From Albimonas sp963977235 (GTDB lineage: Bacteria > Pseudomonadota > Alphaproteobacteria > Rhodobacterales > Rhodobacteraceae), in contig NZ_CAXBOD010000007.1 in the NCBI RefSeq assembly GCF_963977235.1, positions 1 to 64,000 of the forward strand: a DNA stretch of 64,000 nt, written 5' to 3'. The position numbers and the translations under genes are program-made. Every line of letters begins with the position of its first letter. The stretch's first letter is position 1. Positions 9,001-16,591 of this stretch are shown piece after piece. Under the pieces are notes generated by a model. That model saw nothing but the letters and a program-made list of their open reading frames with translations. It was not told the DNA's origin and made no database searches.

Positions 9001-9407
9001 CCGGCGCGATCCTGAGCGTGCCGCAGTTCACCGTGGTGGTGCGCAAGGCCTACGGGCTCGGCGCGCTGGCGATGGTGTTCGGCAACGCCCATGAGCAGGT
9101 GCTGACCGTCGCCTGGCCCAGCGGACACTTCGGCAAGATGGGCCTCGAGGGGCAGGTGCGCCTCGCCTATCGGAAGGAACTGGCGGCGCTGCCCGACGAC
9201 GCCTCGCGGCAGGCGCGCCTGATGGAGATGGTCGCCGCGCTGCACGCGCAGGGATCGCCGCTGAACGCCGCCGCCTACCTGTCGGTCGACGAGGTGATCG
9301 ACCCGCTCGAGACGCGCGACTGGCTGCTGTCGGGGCTGAGTCTGGCCCGCTCGGCCCCCGCGATGCGCGACCCGGGGCTGGAGGAGCCGTCGTCATGGGA
9401 TCTTTGA
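6099..9407 (+). CDS. Single-chain biotin-dependent acyl-CoA carboxylase (BC-BCCP-CT fusion), copy 1
   Basis: This 1102-residue protein fuses three parts. A biotin carboxylase at about 1-450 (VLVANRGEIA start, GGGGRGI ATP-grasp loop, EVNPRLQVEHTVTE) is followed by a biotinyl domain with EAMKMEF (Lys529 is the biotin site) and a carboxyltransferase half from about 580 (GGGGRPGD, GNAALAA, DTPGFMVGP). This layout matches the single-polypeptide long-chain acyl-CoA carboxylases rather than two-subunit propionyl- or methylcrotonyl-CoA carboxylases. It would add CO2 to an acyl-CoA at ATP cost. The ATG chosen follows a GGAG; a TTG ten codons earlier is less likely. A paralogue lies 15 kb away. Substrate chain length is unknown. 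Confidence 0.88.
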   Translation: MSASQITPPGAPRKVLVANRGEIAARICRSVFDCGWGSVAVVAKGESRLGHAARADEAVELPGAGAAAYLDASALVEAALRSGCDMVHPGYGFLSEAPAFAEACRDAGLIFVGPSAQTLALFGDKSRARAVAAACEASPPPGGGVLADVAALVAFMAGQGGPVMLKAVSGGGGRGIRIVRDPGQAAEAFARCRSEAETAFGDGRLYAEALIEGARHVEVQIAGDGTGAVAILGDRECSLQRQRQKLVEFAPASGLSPQLRHRLFEAARRIGAHVDYRGIGTVEFLVKGEGFHFLEVNPRLQVEHTVTEAVTGLDLVALQFRLALGGRLEDEALPAPDAPRSCAVQLRVNAETMSADGACRPSAGRLAVFDLPNGPGVRVDTAAGVGHEVTPDYDALLAKLIVHCPGDDRRLLLRRACRALCETTIEGVGVNLDFLRALLVDPQVLADEVDVGFVDRNAGRLIAAGEAHPSYVSRAQRSGQDVEPHAFAPAPAGLAAIRAEIDARLTAICVAEGDAVVPGQVVAILEAMKMEFSVLAEQGGVVRGIEAAPGAAVRQGAPLILIAPDGRLAEDAEHEEAVDLAHVRDDLRAILEARHRLSDAARPEAVARRRAAGRRTARENIADLCDAGSFHEYGGFALAAQRGRRSPEELAAMSPADGMAMGVGTVNAAAFGEDRARCAVLAYDYTVFAGTQGVNAHIKKNRLFRLVGKHRLPLVMFVEGGGGRPGDTDDHGFLKLYNPTFHAAAKLKSRVPIIAIAAGPCFAGNAALAACADVVIATRDASIGMGGPAMISGGGLGEVAAADVGPVSMQGPNGVVDLVVEDEAEAVAAARAILSFVQGDGAPGPAGDQRVLRHVVPEAPRRAYRMRDVIAALVDGESFVELRAAFGTGMITGFARIAGRPFAILANDPLHLAGALDAAAAAKAAEFAPLVEKLGLPLLKLVDTPGFMVGPAAEAEGLVRQAGRMFAAGAILSVPQFTVVVRKAYGLGALAMVFGNAHEQVLTVAWPSGHFGKMGLEGQVRLAYRKELAALPDDASRQARLMEMVAALHAQGSPLNAAAYLSVDEVIDPLETRDWLLSGLSLARSAPAMRDPGLEEPSSWDL

Positions 9408-9480
9408 GCGGACTGCGGGGCGTGCTCCGCCGGGCGAACGCCGCGCGCGAGGCGCGCGACCCGATCGGGAGGGGGGGCGC

Positions 9481-11037
9481 ATGAGCGAGGCCCAACGCAG
9501 CATCGTCTCCGGCGACCGGCGCCGGACCTGCGCCGAGGTCCATGAGCGTTCGGCGCGCGCCGCCGCGGGCTTCCGGGCGCTGGGGGCGGGCGTCGGGGAC
9601 GCGGTCGCGATCCTGATGCGCAATTCCATCGAGTTCCTCGAGGCGACCCACGCGCTGGGCCGGATCGGGGCCTATGCCGTGCCCCTGAACTGGCATCTCG
9701 CGCCCGAGGAAGTCGCCTACGTGCTCGAGGATTGCGGCGCGAAGGCTTTGGTCGCGCATGCCGATCTGCTGCCCCTCGTGCCGGGGCGGCTTCTGGGCTC
9801 GCTCGCCCTGATCGTGGTCGACGTGCCGGCGGAGGTCGCCGCCGCCTACCCGGCCGCCGACCAGGCCCCTGCGCCCGCGCGGGCGCTGCGCTGGGAGGAC
9901 TGGCTGGCCGCGCAGGCGCCGCTCGGCGAGGCGACCCTGCCCGACGCGCGCGAGAGCATCATCTACACCTCCGGCACCACCGGGCGGCCCAAGGGCGTGG
10001 TCCGCGCGCCGGCGACGCCCGCCCAGCGCGCGGCGCTGTCGCGGATGCGGGCCGAGACCTACCGCCTCGACGAGGGCATCCGGCTGCTGGTTCCGGCGCC
10101 GATGTATCACGCCGCCCCCAACGTCTTCGCCCAGCGCGGGCTGGAGGTGGCGCAGACGACCGTGATCCTGCCGCGCTTCGATCCCGAGGATTTCCTCCGG
10201 CGGATCGAGGCCGAGCGGATCGACACGGTGGTCGCGGTCCCCACGATGTTCATCCGCCTGCTGCGTCTGCCCGAGGAGGTGCGGGCGCGCCACGACCTGT
10301 CCTCGCTCCGTTCGGTGCTGCATGCGGCGGCGCCCTGTCCGCCGCAGGTGAAGCGGGCGATGATCGACTGGCTGGGGCCGATCCTGCACGAGTGGTACGG
10401 CACGACCGAGACCAGCGCGGTCACCCGCTGCGACAGCCACGAATGGCTCGCCCGCCCCGGCACGGTGGGCCGGGCGATCCCCGGCGCGCGGGTCGAGATC
10501 CTCGACGAGGCGGGCCGTCGGCTGCCGGCCAACACGCCGGGCGAGATCTTCATGATCCTCGAGTTCATGCCCGACTTCACCTACCGCGGCCGCCCCGAGG
10601 ACCGCGCCGCGGCCGGCCGCGACGGGATGATCACCGGCGGCGACATCGGCTGCCTCGACGAAGACGGCTACCTGTTCGTCTGCGACCGCAAGAAGGACAT
10701 GGTGATCTCGGGCGGGGTGAACATCTACCCCGCCGAGATCGAGGCCGCGATGATCGGCCTCGACGGGATCGAGGACTGCGCCGTGATCGGCGTGCCCGAT
10801 GCCGAGTACGGCGAGGCGCTCCACGCCCTGGTGGTGGCGCGCGACGGGATCGCCGAGGACGCGATCCGCCGGTTCCTCGCCGGGCGCCTCGCCCGTTTCA
10901 AGATCCCGCGCAGCTTCGAATTCCGCGCCAGCCTGCCGCGGGACGACGTCGGCAAGCTGCTCAAGCGGCGGCTGCGCGAAGACGTCCTCGCCCGCCGGGG
11001 CGAGACCGCGACGCCGGCCGGGCGGGGCCCGGCCTGA
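9481..11037 (+). CDS. AMP-forming acyl-CoA ligase
   Basis: This 518-residue ANL-superfamily enzyme activates a carboxylic acid to its CoA thioester with ATP. It has the P-loop YTSGTTGRPKG at about residue 162, WYGTTET, the hinge region DRKKDMVISGGVNIYP and the C-terminal catalytic Lys in DVGKLLKRRL. It follows the carboxylase after 73 bp, behind a strong purine-rich ribosome site, and precedes an SDR in the same unit. It shares many motifs with the ligase at 40.2 kb (MYHAAP/LYHSAP, IDWLGP/IEWLGP), so the two are paralogues, probably for related substrates or successive steps. Confidence 0.88.
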   Translation: MSEAQRSIVSGDRRRTCAEVHERSARAAAGFRALGAGVGDAVAILMRNSIEFLEATHALGRIGAYAVPLNWHLAPEEVAYVLEDCGAKALVAHADLLPLVPGRLLGSLALIVVDVPAEVAAAYPAADQAPAPARALRWEDWLAAQAPLGEATLPDARESIIYTSGTTGRPKGVVRAPATPAQRAALSRMRAETYRLDEGIRLLVPAPMYHAAPNVFAQRGLEVAQTTVILPRFDPEDFLRRIEAERIDTVVAVPTMFIRLLRLPEEVRARHDLSSLRSVLHAAAPCPPQVKRAMIDWLGPILHEWYGTTETSAVTRCDSHEWLARPGTVGRAIPGARVEILDEAGRRLPANTPGEIFMILEFMPDFTYRGRPEDRAAAGRDGMITGGDIGCLDEDGYLFVCDRKKDMVISGGVNIYPAEIEAAMIGLDGIEDCAVIGVPDAEYGEALHALVVARDGIAEDAIRRFLAGRLARFKIPRSFEFRASLPRDDVGKLLKRRLREDVLARRGETATPAGRGPA

Positions 11038-11064
11038 AACATCCCCAACCTCACGGAGAACAAC

Positions 11065-11985
11065 GTGGCAGACGACAAGTGCATGGACGGCCAGGTCATC
11101 GCGGTGACCGGCGCCGGGCGCGGCATCGGGCGCGAGATCGCCCTTCTGGCGGCGCGCGAGGGCGCGAGCGTCGTGGTCAACGACCTCGGCGGCAATCCCG
11201 ACGGGGACGGCGAAGACCTCGGGCCGGCGCAGGCGGTGGTCGACGAGATCGTCGCCGCCGGCGGCAAGGCGGTGGCCAACGGCGCCAGCGTGGCCGACCC
11301 CGCGGGCGCGGCCTCGATCGTGCAGAACGCGGTCGACGCGTTCGGGCGGATCGACTCGGTGGTCAACAACGCCGGCATCCTGCGCGACCGCATCTTCCAC
11401 CGCATGTCGATCGTGGACTTCGAGATGGTCATCAAGGTCCATCTCTTCGGCGCCTTCTACATCGCCCGCGCGGCCGCCCCCCATTTCAAGGAGCAGGAGA
11501 GCGGGTCGATGATCCACTTCTCCTCGACCTCGGGGCTGATCGGCAACAACGGCCAGGCGAACTACGCGGCGGCCAAGATGGGGATCGTGGGGCTCTCGAA
11601 GGTCATCGCGATGGACATGGCGCGCTTCAACGTGCGCTCGAACGTCATCGCGCCTTTCGCGTGGTCGCGGCTGATCGGCACCATCCCGACCGAGACCGAG
11701 GAGGCCGCGCGCCGGGTCGAGAAGCTCAAGGAGATGGGGCCCGACAAGATCGCGCCGCTGGCGGTGTATCTGGCCAGCGACCTTTCGAAGGACGTGACCG
11801 GGCAGATCTTCGCGTCGCGGATGAACGAGATCTTCCTGTTCTCCCAGAACCGGCCGATCCGCTCGGCGCACCGCGACGGCGGCTGGACGCCCCAGACCAT
11901 CGCCTCGCACGGGATGCCGGCGATGAAGCCGGACATGTATCCGCTGCAGCGCACCTCGGACGTGATCGGCTGGGAGCCGGTCTGA
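11065..11985 (+). CDS. Short-chain dehydrogenase, multifunctional-enzyme-2-like (3-hydroxyacyl-CoA dehydrogenase type)
   Basis: This 306-residue SDR has TGAGRGIG at 15-22, NNAG, a catalytic Tyr167/Lys171 pair and a VVVNDLGG segment. That segment is typical of the dehydrogenase domain of peroxisomal multifunctional enzyme 2 (17-beta-HSD4). Such enzymes oxidise 3-hydroxyacyl-CoA intermediates, including branched and steroid side chains. A C-terminal extension of about 50 residues follows the SDR core. The GTG start has GGAG six bases upstream; an ATG six codons later is the alternative. It is the last gene of the carboxylase-ligase unit and is a fitting partner for the MaoC hydratase at 31.3 kb. 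Confidence 0.82.
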   Translation: MADDKCMDGQVIAVTGAGRGIGREIALLAAREGASVVVNDLGGNPDGDGEDLGPAQAVVDEIVAAGGKAVANGASVADPAGAASIVQNAVDAFGRIDSVVNNAGILRDRIFHRMSIVDFEMVIKVHLFGAFYIARAAAPHFKEQESGSMIHFSSTSGLIGNNGQANYAAAKMGIVGLSKVIAMDMARFNVRSNVIAPFAWSRLIGTIPTETEEAARRVEKLKEMGPDKIAPLAVYLASDLSKDVTGQIFASRMNEIFLFSQNRPIRSAHRDGGWTPQTIASHGMPAMKPDMYPLQRTSDVIGWEPV

Positions 11986-12095
11986 GCCATCCCCGGCCGG
12001 CAGGCGGCGGAGGCGGAGCCGCGGCCGAGGCCGGGCTTCGATCCCTTTCCCGAGGCCGGCGCACGGCCTCGGGGCCCCGCTTCGCCGATCTATTC

Positions 12096-12113
12096 GTAAA
12101 CTGTTGACAGTTT
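12096..12113. promoter_or_regulatory. Palindromic operator, site 3 (extended)
   Basis: The sequence reads GTAAACTGTTGACAGTTT. It matches the site-1 palindrome with one mismatch, and it also contains a perfect 7-base inverted repeat AAACTGT-TG-ACAGTTT. It lies 47 bp before the hydroxyisobutyrate dehydrogenase-like gene and is the only copy not between divergent genes. The rest of the 174-bp gap holds no gene. Confidence 0.8.
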
Positions 12114-12159
12114 GATGGACCAAACCTAGCGTGGCGGCGGCGAGGGGAGGAACCAACGC

Positions 12160-13059
12160 ATGAACAAGATCGCTGTGGTCGGAATCGGCCTGATGGGCGG
12201 CGCCATGGCCCAGGCCCTGCAGGACGCGGGCCTCGAGGTCATCGGCTACGACGTCAGTGAGGAAAGCGTCGCGCAGCTTCGCGCGCAGGGGGTCGAGGCG
12301 ACCTCGGACCTGGGCAGGGCGGTGGCCGAGGCCGAGGCCATCGTCTGCAGCCTGCCGAACTCCGGGATCGTGCGGACCGCGCTGATGTCGGAGGGCGGGG
12401 TGCTGGACGCCGCGAAATCCGGCGCCGTGCTGATCGAGATGAGCTCGATCGACCCCGACACGATGAAGGACGTGGCCGGCGCCTGCGCGGCGCGCGGTCT
12501 CGCCCCGCTCGATGTGCCGGTCAGCGGCGGGCCCAGGGAGGCGCGCGAGGGGACCCTCGTGCTCCTGATCGGGGGCGCGCAGGCCGACATCGCGCGCGGC
12601 AAGCCGGTGCTCGACGCGCTGGGCGGCTCGCAGTTCGTGACCGGCGAGGTCGGCTCCGCCAAGGTGGTGAAACTCGTCAACAACGTGATGACGATGGGCA
12701 ACATCCTGGTGGCCTCGGAAGCCTTCGCCATGGGGACCGCGGCCGGGGTCGACCCCGAAAAGCTCTACGAGGTCCTCAGCCAGAGCGGGGGCCGCTCGCA
12801 CCAGTTCCTCAAGCGGTTCCCCAGCGCGCTGGAGCGGAACTTCGCCCCCGGCTTCAAGATGCAGCTCGGCGAGAAGGACGTGGCGCTGGCGGTCGAGGTC
12901 GCCCGCTCGATGAGCCAGCCCATGCCGATGGCCTCGCTGATCCGCGAAATGTACCAGATGGCCCTCGGCCTCGGGTACCGCGACCGCGACATCGTCGCGC
13001 TCGTCGACATGTACCAGCGCATCGGCGAGGGCGACCGCTTCGACCCGCCCGCGCGCTGA
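12160..13059 (+). CDS. 3-hydroxyisobutyrate dehydrogenase-family oxidoreductase
   Basis: This 299-residue beta-hydroxyacid dehydrogenase has the Rossmann motif GIGLMG at 8-13, the substrate loop DVPVSGGPREAREGTL and the catalytic Lys171 in GSAKVVKLVNN. The family oxidises 3-hydroxyisobutyrate, tartronate semialdehyde, 2-(hydroxymethyl)glutarate and related acids with NAD(P). It starts a unit with two enoyl-CoA hydratase-like genes, led by operator site 3. The hydroxy acid here is not identifiable. Its product would be a semialdehyde, which the aldehyde dehydrogenase at 2.6 kb could oxidise. Confidence 0.87.
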   Translation: MNKIAVVGIGLMGGAMAQALQDAGLEVIGYDVSEESVAQLRAQGVEATSDLGRAVAEAEAIVCSLPNSGIVRTALMSEGGVLDAAKSGAVLIEMSSIDPDTMKDVAGACAARGLAPLDVPVSGGPREAREGTLVLLIGGAQADIARGKPVLDALGGSQFVTGEVGSAKVVKLVNNVMTMGNILVASEAFAMGTAAGVDPEKLYEVLSQSGGRSHQFLKRFPSALERNFAPGFKMQLGEKDVALAVEVARSMSQPMPMASLIREMYQMALGLGYRDRDIVALVDMYQRIGEGDRFDPPAR

Positions 13060-13079
13060 TCCCAGGACAGGACCCCCCG

Positions 13080-13877
13080 ATGACCGAAGAGCTGATCCGG
13101 CTGCGCCAGGAGAACGGCGTGGCGAGGCTGACCCTGAACGATCCCGGCGCGATGAACGCCCTGTCGCTCGAGATGACCTCGGCGCTCGCCCAGACGCTCA
13201 AGCGGCTGGCCCGCCCCGAGGCCGGCACGCGGTGCCTGACGATCACCGGCGAGGGGCGCGGCTTCTGCGCGGGGGCGAACCTCAAGCGCCGCCTCAGCGC
13301 CGAGGAGCGGGACGCGATGACCGGCTCGCTGCTCGAGCTGCACTATCACCCCGTGTTCCGCCTGCTGCGGAACTTCCCGGCGCCGGTCGTGACCTCGGTC
13401 AACGGCGCGGCGGTGGGCGCGGGGATGAGCCTCGCGCTGATGGGCGACATCATCCTCGCCGGCCGCTCGGCCTATTTCCTCCAGGCGTTCCGCAACATCG
13501 GGCTGGTGCCCGACTGCGGCTCCAGCTGGCTGCTGCCGCGGATCGTCGGCGCCGCCCGAGCGCGGGAGCTGTCGCTGCTGGGCGAGAAGCTGTCGGCGGA
13601 AACCGCGCTGGACTGGGGCCTGATCAACCGCGTGGTCGAGGACGCCGACCTGGCCGAGGCGACCGCAGGGATCGCCGAGAAGATCGCCTCGGGCCCGGTG
13701 CAGGCGCAGACCGCGATCCGCAAGCTGTATTGGGCGAGCCTGCACAACGGTTTCGAGGCGCAGATCGACCTCGAGGACTCGTTCCAGACGGTCGCGGCGC
13801 TCGCCCCCGAGGCGCGCGAAGGCGTGGCCGCGTTCCAGGAGAAACGAAAGCCCGATTTTCGCAAGGTCGCGGGCTGA
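13080..13877 (+). CDS. Enoyl-CoA hydratase/isomerase, PaaG-like
   Basis: This 265-residue crotonase-fold protein has oxyanion-hole segments GFCAGANL and GAAVGAGMS and the motif GLVPDCGSSWLLPR. Asp145 sits where PaaG-type isomerases carry their catalytic Asp, and the two Glu residues of classical hydratases are not evident. It may therefore isomerise or rearrange a double bond rather than hydrate one. There are no phenylacetate-ring oxygenase genes nearby, so a role in the phenylacetate pathway is unlikely. It lies 20 bp after the dehydrogenase gene. Confidence 0.85.
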   Translation: MTEELIRLRQENGVARLTLNDPGAMNALSLEMTSALAQTLKRLARPEAGTRCLTITGEGRGFCAGANLKRRLSAEERDAMTGSLLELHYHPVFRLLRNFPAPVVTSVNGAAVGAGMSLALMGDIILAGRSAYFLQAFRNIGLVPDCGSSWLLPRIVGAARARELSLLGEKLSAETALDWGLINRVVEDADLAEATAGIAEKIASGPVQAQTAIRKLYWASLHNGFEAQIDLEDSFQTVAALAPEAREGVAAFQEKRKPDFRKVAG

Positions 13878-13909
13878 GCGGCGGCGGATCGGCGACAGGG
13901 GAGGCTCTG

Positions 13910-14143
13910 ATGAGGCGCGATGGACCGGGGCCGGCGGCGGCGCTCGACGGTTTTCAGGGCCGCGTCGCGGCGGAGGGCGGCGCGATGGCGCGCCTCTCCC
14001 GCGTCGCCGCGGCCGCGATCGAGCGGATGCGCGCGATCGAGACGGCCGCGCGGCCGGCCGGCCCCGAGGACGAGATGCGCGGCGCCGTCCTTGCCGACTG
14101 CGTCGTCATCCTCAAGACCTGCGAGGGGAAGGAAACCCGATGA
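13910..14143 (+). CDS. Small unknown protein (77 aa) between two crotonase genes
   Basis: I do not recognise this family. The frame is preceded by AGGGGAGG at good spacing before its ATG, and its stop overlaps the start of the next crotonase gene in ATGA, so translation is probably coupled. The product is Ala/Arg/Glu-rich, apparently helical, with no membrane segment and no signal peptide. It contains a single Cys pair spaced DCVVILKTC near the C-terminus. It could be a small accessory subunit of one of the flanking enzymes. Position and coupling are the only clues. Confidence 0.6.
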   Translation: MRRDGPGPAAALDGFQGRVAAEGGAMARLSRVAAAAIERMRAIETAARPAGPEDEMRGAVLADCVVILKTCEGKETR

Positions 14144-14910
14144 GAGAGTATTGCCGGGTCGAGCGCGACGGCGCGCTGACCCTCGTGACCCTCGCGCGGC
14201 CCGAGCGCCGCAACGCCCTGCATGTCCACGCCAACGAGGCGTTGCAGGAGGTGTGGGACGACTTCGCGGCCGATCCCGACCAGCACGTCGCGATCCTGAC
14301 CGGCGGGCCCGACTTCTTCTGCGCGGGCAACGACCTGAAGTGGCAGGCCGAGGGCGGCAAGGTCGGCGGGGTCCGGTCGGGCTTCGCGGGCCTGTGCTAC
14401 CGGTTCGACCTCGACAAGCCGGTGATCGCGGCGGTGAACGGGATCGCCATGGGCGGCGGCTTCGAGACGGTGCTGAACTGCGATATCGTGATCGCGGACG
14501 AGACCGCCCGCTTCGCGCTGCCCGAGGTCAGGCACGGCATGGCCGCGCTGGCCGGGGGCGTGCACCGGCTGACGCGCACGCTGGGCCGGCAGCGGGCGAT
14601 GGGGATCTGCCTCACCGGCCGGATGGTCTCGGCCGCCGAGGGTCGCGAGCTGGGCTTCGTCAACGAGGTGGCGCCGGCGCATGAGGCGCTGCGGGTGGCG
14701 CGCGACTGGGCCGCGACGCTGCTCGCCAACGGGCCGCTGGCGCTGCAGGCGACCAAGCATGTCGCGCTGCAGGGGCTCTCGACCGCCGACATCGGGGTGG
14801 CCTGTCGCACGGAATACTGGCCGGTTCAGCGCATGAAGGCCTCGGCCGACTACGTGGAGGGCCCCAGGGCCTTCGCCGAGAAGCGAAAGCCCGAGTGGAC
14901 CGGCCGCTGA
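14140..14910 (+). CDS. Enoyl-CoA hydratase/isomerase family protein
   Basis: This 256-residue crotonase-fold enzyme has the oxyanion-hole segments FFCAGNDLK and GIAMGGGFE. Acidic residues sit at both classical hydratase positions (Glu109 in GGGFE and Glu129 in ALPEVRHG). It would hydrate an enoyl-CoA or act on a related thioester. It is translationally coupled to the 77-residue protein and ends the unit, followed by a strong hairpin. It is not an obvious close duplicate of the PaaG-like neighbour, which lacks the Glu pair. Confidence 0.87.
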   Translation: MREYCRVERDGALTLVTLARPERRNALHVHANEALQEVWDDFAADPDQHVAILTGGPDFFCAGNDLKWQAEGGKVGGVRSGFAGLCYRFDLDKPVIAAVNGIAMGGGFETVLNCDIVIADETARFALPEVRHGMAALAGGVHRLTRTLGRQRAMGICLTGRMVSAAEGRELGFVNEVAPAHEALRVARDWAATLLANGPLALQATKHVALQGLSTADIGVACRTEYWPVQRMKASADYVEGPRAFAEKRKPEWTGR

Positions 14911-14933
14911 GGCCGCTCCGAGGGGAGGGGGAA

Positions 14934-14960
14934 AGACGGGCGGCGCGCAGCCGCCCGTTT
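14934..14960. terminator. Bidirectional hairpin terminator between convergent units
   Basis: A perfect 9-base inverted repeat (ACGGGCGGC / GCCGCCCGT), extended by one G-T and one A-T pair, surrounds a 5-base loop. It is flanked by AAAG and TTT runs. It separates the rightward crotonase unit from the leftward thiolase-like gene and could serve both strands. Confidence 0.7.
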
Positions 14961-14965
14961 CGCGT

Positions 14966-16120
14966 TCACAGGGTCGCTTCCGTCCCCAGGATGCAGGTGG
15001 CGTTCGACGAGAACGCGCCGCCCACGCCGTGGCACAGCGCGACGTCGAGACCGGGGACCTGACGCTCGCCGGCCTCGCCGCGCAACTGGCGCACGCCCTC
15101 GATCAGGGTGAACAGGCCATACATCCCCGGATGGCAGCAGCTGAGCCCGCCGCCGTTGGTGTTCACCGGCAGCTCGCCGCCCGGCGCGATGCGCCCCTCG
15201 GCCACGAATGGCCCGCCCGCGCCCTTCTCGACAAAGCCGAGATCCTCGAGCAGCAGGATCGTGTTGATGGTGAAGGCGTCGTAGACCTGAAGCATCTGGA
15301 TGTCGGCGACGTCGACGCGCGCCATCGCACAGGCGCGCGCCGCGCTCTCGACCGCGGTGGTGGTGGTCAGCGACTCCATCCCCAGCACGTGCTTGGCCCG
15401 ATGCGCGACGCCCGCGCCCAGCACGTAGACCGGCGGGCGCTTGAGGTCGCGGGCGATGTCGGCGCGCGCGATCACCAGCGCGCCCGAGCCGTCGGTGACA
15501 AGGCAGCAGTCGAGCGTGCCGAAGGGCGAGGAAACGCTGCGCGCGGTCACCACGTCCCCGACGCTCAGGGGGCCGCGCGCGAAGGCCTCGGGGTTGAGCT
15601 GCGCCCATTTGCGGGCCGAGACGGCGACATGGGCCAGATGCTCGCGCGTGGTGCCGAACTCATGCATGTGGCGGCGCGCCATCAGGGCGTAGGAGCTGAC
15701 CGGGAAGCGCGGGCCGTAGTCCGTCTCGTGGCGGGTCCACGCCGCCGAGACGGCCGTTTGCAACTTGCCCATCAACGAGCGCTGCACGCTGCCGTAGGTG
15801 ATCAGCGCCACCGAGCACAGCCCGGCCTCGATCGCCGCCATCGCCTCCTGCACATGGGCGAGGAAGGACGAGCCGCCGATCCGGTTGTTCGACGAGAACG
15901 TCGGCGCGATCCCGAAGTATTCGGAGAAGGCGAGCGTGTTGAGGAACTCGCTCTGCATCGCGCCGAACAGGCCGTCGACGCGGGACTTGTCGATCCCCGC
16001 ATCCTCGAGCGCCATGGCCGCGGCGATCGCCTGCGCCTCCATCGCGTCGAACCCGGGGGTCTCGCCGATGCCGAAGGTGGCCACGCCGGCGATGGCGCAG
16101 TTGCCGCGCAGGCCGCTCAT
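14966..16120 (-). CDS. Thiolase-fold lipid-transfer-type protein lacking the nucleophilic Cys (candidate retro-aldolase)
   Basis: This 384-residue protein has the thiolase-superfamily fold of the SCP-x/lipid-transfer branch, with NTNGGGLSCCHPG and CHGVGG near the C-terminus. At the position of the acylated Cys it reads NNRIGGSSF (Gly83, no Cys). The human SCP-x motif HDCF appears here as YDAF. The same kind of repurposed site occurs in the actinobacterial steroid side-chain aldolase Ltp2, which works in complex with a DUF35 protein. Here a DUF35 gene overlaps its start by four bases (ATGA). I infer a retro-aldol or other non-thiolytic C-C cleavage; ordinary thiolase activity looks unlikely. 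Confidence 0.8.
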   Translation of the reverse strand: MSGLRGNCAIAGVATFGIGETPGFDAMEAQAIAAAMALEDAGIDKSRVDGLFGAMQSEFLNTLAFSEYFGIAPTFSSNNRIGGSSFLAHVQEAMAAIEAGLCSVALITYGSVQRSLMGKLQTAVSAAWTRHETDYGPRFPVSSYALMARRHMHEFGTTREHLAHVAVSARKWAQLNPEAFARGPLSVGDVVTARSVSSPFGTLDCCLVTDGSGALVIARADIARDLKRPPVYVLGAGVAHRAKHVLGMESLTTTTAVESAARACAMARVDVADIQMLQVYDAFTINTILLLEDLGFVEKGAGGPFVAEGRIAPGGELPVNTNGGGLSCCHPGMYGLFTLIEGVRQLRGEAGERQVPGLDVALCHGVGGAFSSNATCILGTEATL

Positions 16121-16494
16121 TCGGCGTCCTCCGCGCGGAACGTCAGGCGGGGGTCCTCGGGCGCGATCTGCGCGCGCACGCGCAGGTCGAGGGGAACCTC
16201 CTGCGCGCCGAAGCCCACGACATGCGACATCAGCCGCACGCCCTCCTCGAGGTCGACCAGCACGACGTTGTAGGGGCCGCCGGCCTCGGCCCTGCGGTTG
16301 ACGACCGTGCAGGAATGCACGGCGCCGATCCCGGCCGAGGCCCGCCACTCGAGCGCGCCCGATCCGCAGGTCGGGCAGACGACCCGGGGCGGGAAGGCGA
16401 AGGCGCTGCAATCGGCGCATCGCTGGACCTGGAAGCGGCCCGCTTCCAGCGCGGCGCGATAGGCCGCTTCAGGACTTTCCGAGGGGGTGATCAT
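16117..16494 (-). CDS. DUF35 zinc-ribbon/OB-fold partner protein
   Basis: This 125-residue protein has a rubredoxin-like zinc ribbon (CADC...CPTC, about residues 26-42) followed by an OB-fold half. Members of this family bind CoA esters and form complexes with thiolase-like proteins. The start has AAGGGAG five bases upstream. It is the first gene leftward from operator site 4 and is translationally coupled to the thiolase-like gene, which strongly suggests a two-subunit enzyme. Confidence 0.88.
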   Translation of the reverse strand: MITPSESPEAAYRAALEAGRFQVQRCADCSAFAFPPRVVCPTCGSGALEWRASAGIGAVHSCTVVNRRAEAGGPYNVVLVDLEEGVRLMSHVVGFGAQEVPLDLRVRAQIAPEDPRLTFRAEDAE

Positions 16495-16537
16495 GGCGAC
16501 TCCCTTGCTGTCTGTCGTCGCCGACCATAAGATGCCT

Positions 16538-16549
16538 ACTGTCAACAGT
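16538..16549. promoter_or_regulatory. Palindromic operator, site 4 (ACTGTCAACAGT)
   Basis: The minus strand reads ACTGTTGACAGT, the shared core with 5-base arms. It lies in the 97-bp gap between the divergent DUF35 gene and an acyl-CoA ligase gene. Confidence 0.78.
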
Positions 16550-16591
16550 CCAGCAAACCTCTCCCCTCCGCAGATCGAAGGACCGGGCCAG

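Noticed and set aside
9028..12801. Long minus-strand open frame opposite the ligase, SDR and dehydrogenase genes
   Set aside because: Same low-information composition, crosses several real genes and an operator-bearing gap, and has no ribosome site or family motif.
13080..14910. Phenylacetate (paa) gene cluster
   Set aside because: Only a PaaG-like isomerase is present; epoxidase and phenylacetyl-CoA ligase landmarks are absent.
14966..16420. N-terminal extension of the thiolase-like protein
   Set aside because: The extension is read in a frame overlapping the DUF35 gene and is Arg-rich. The ATGA junction gives a better start.
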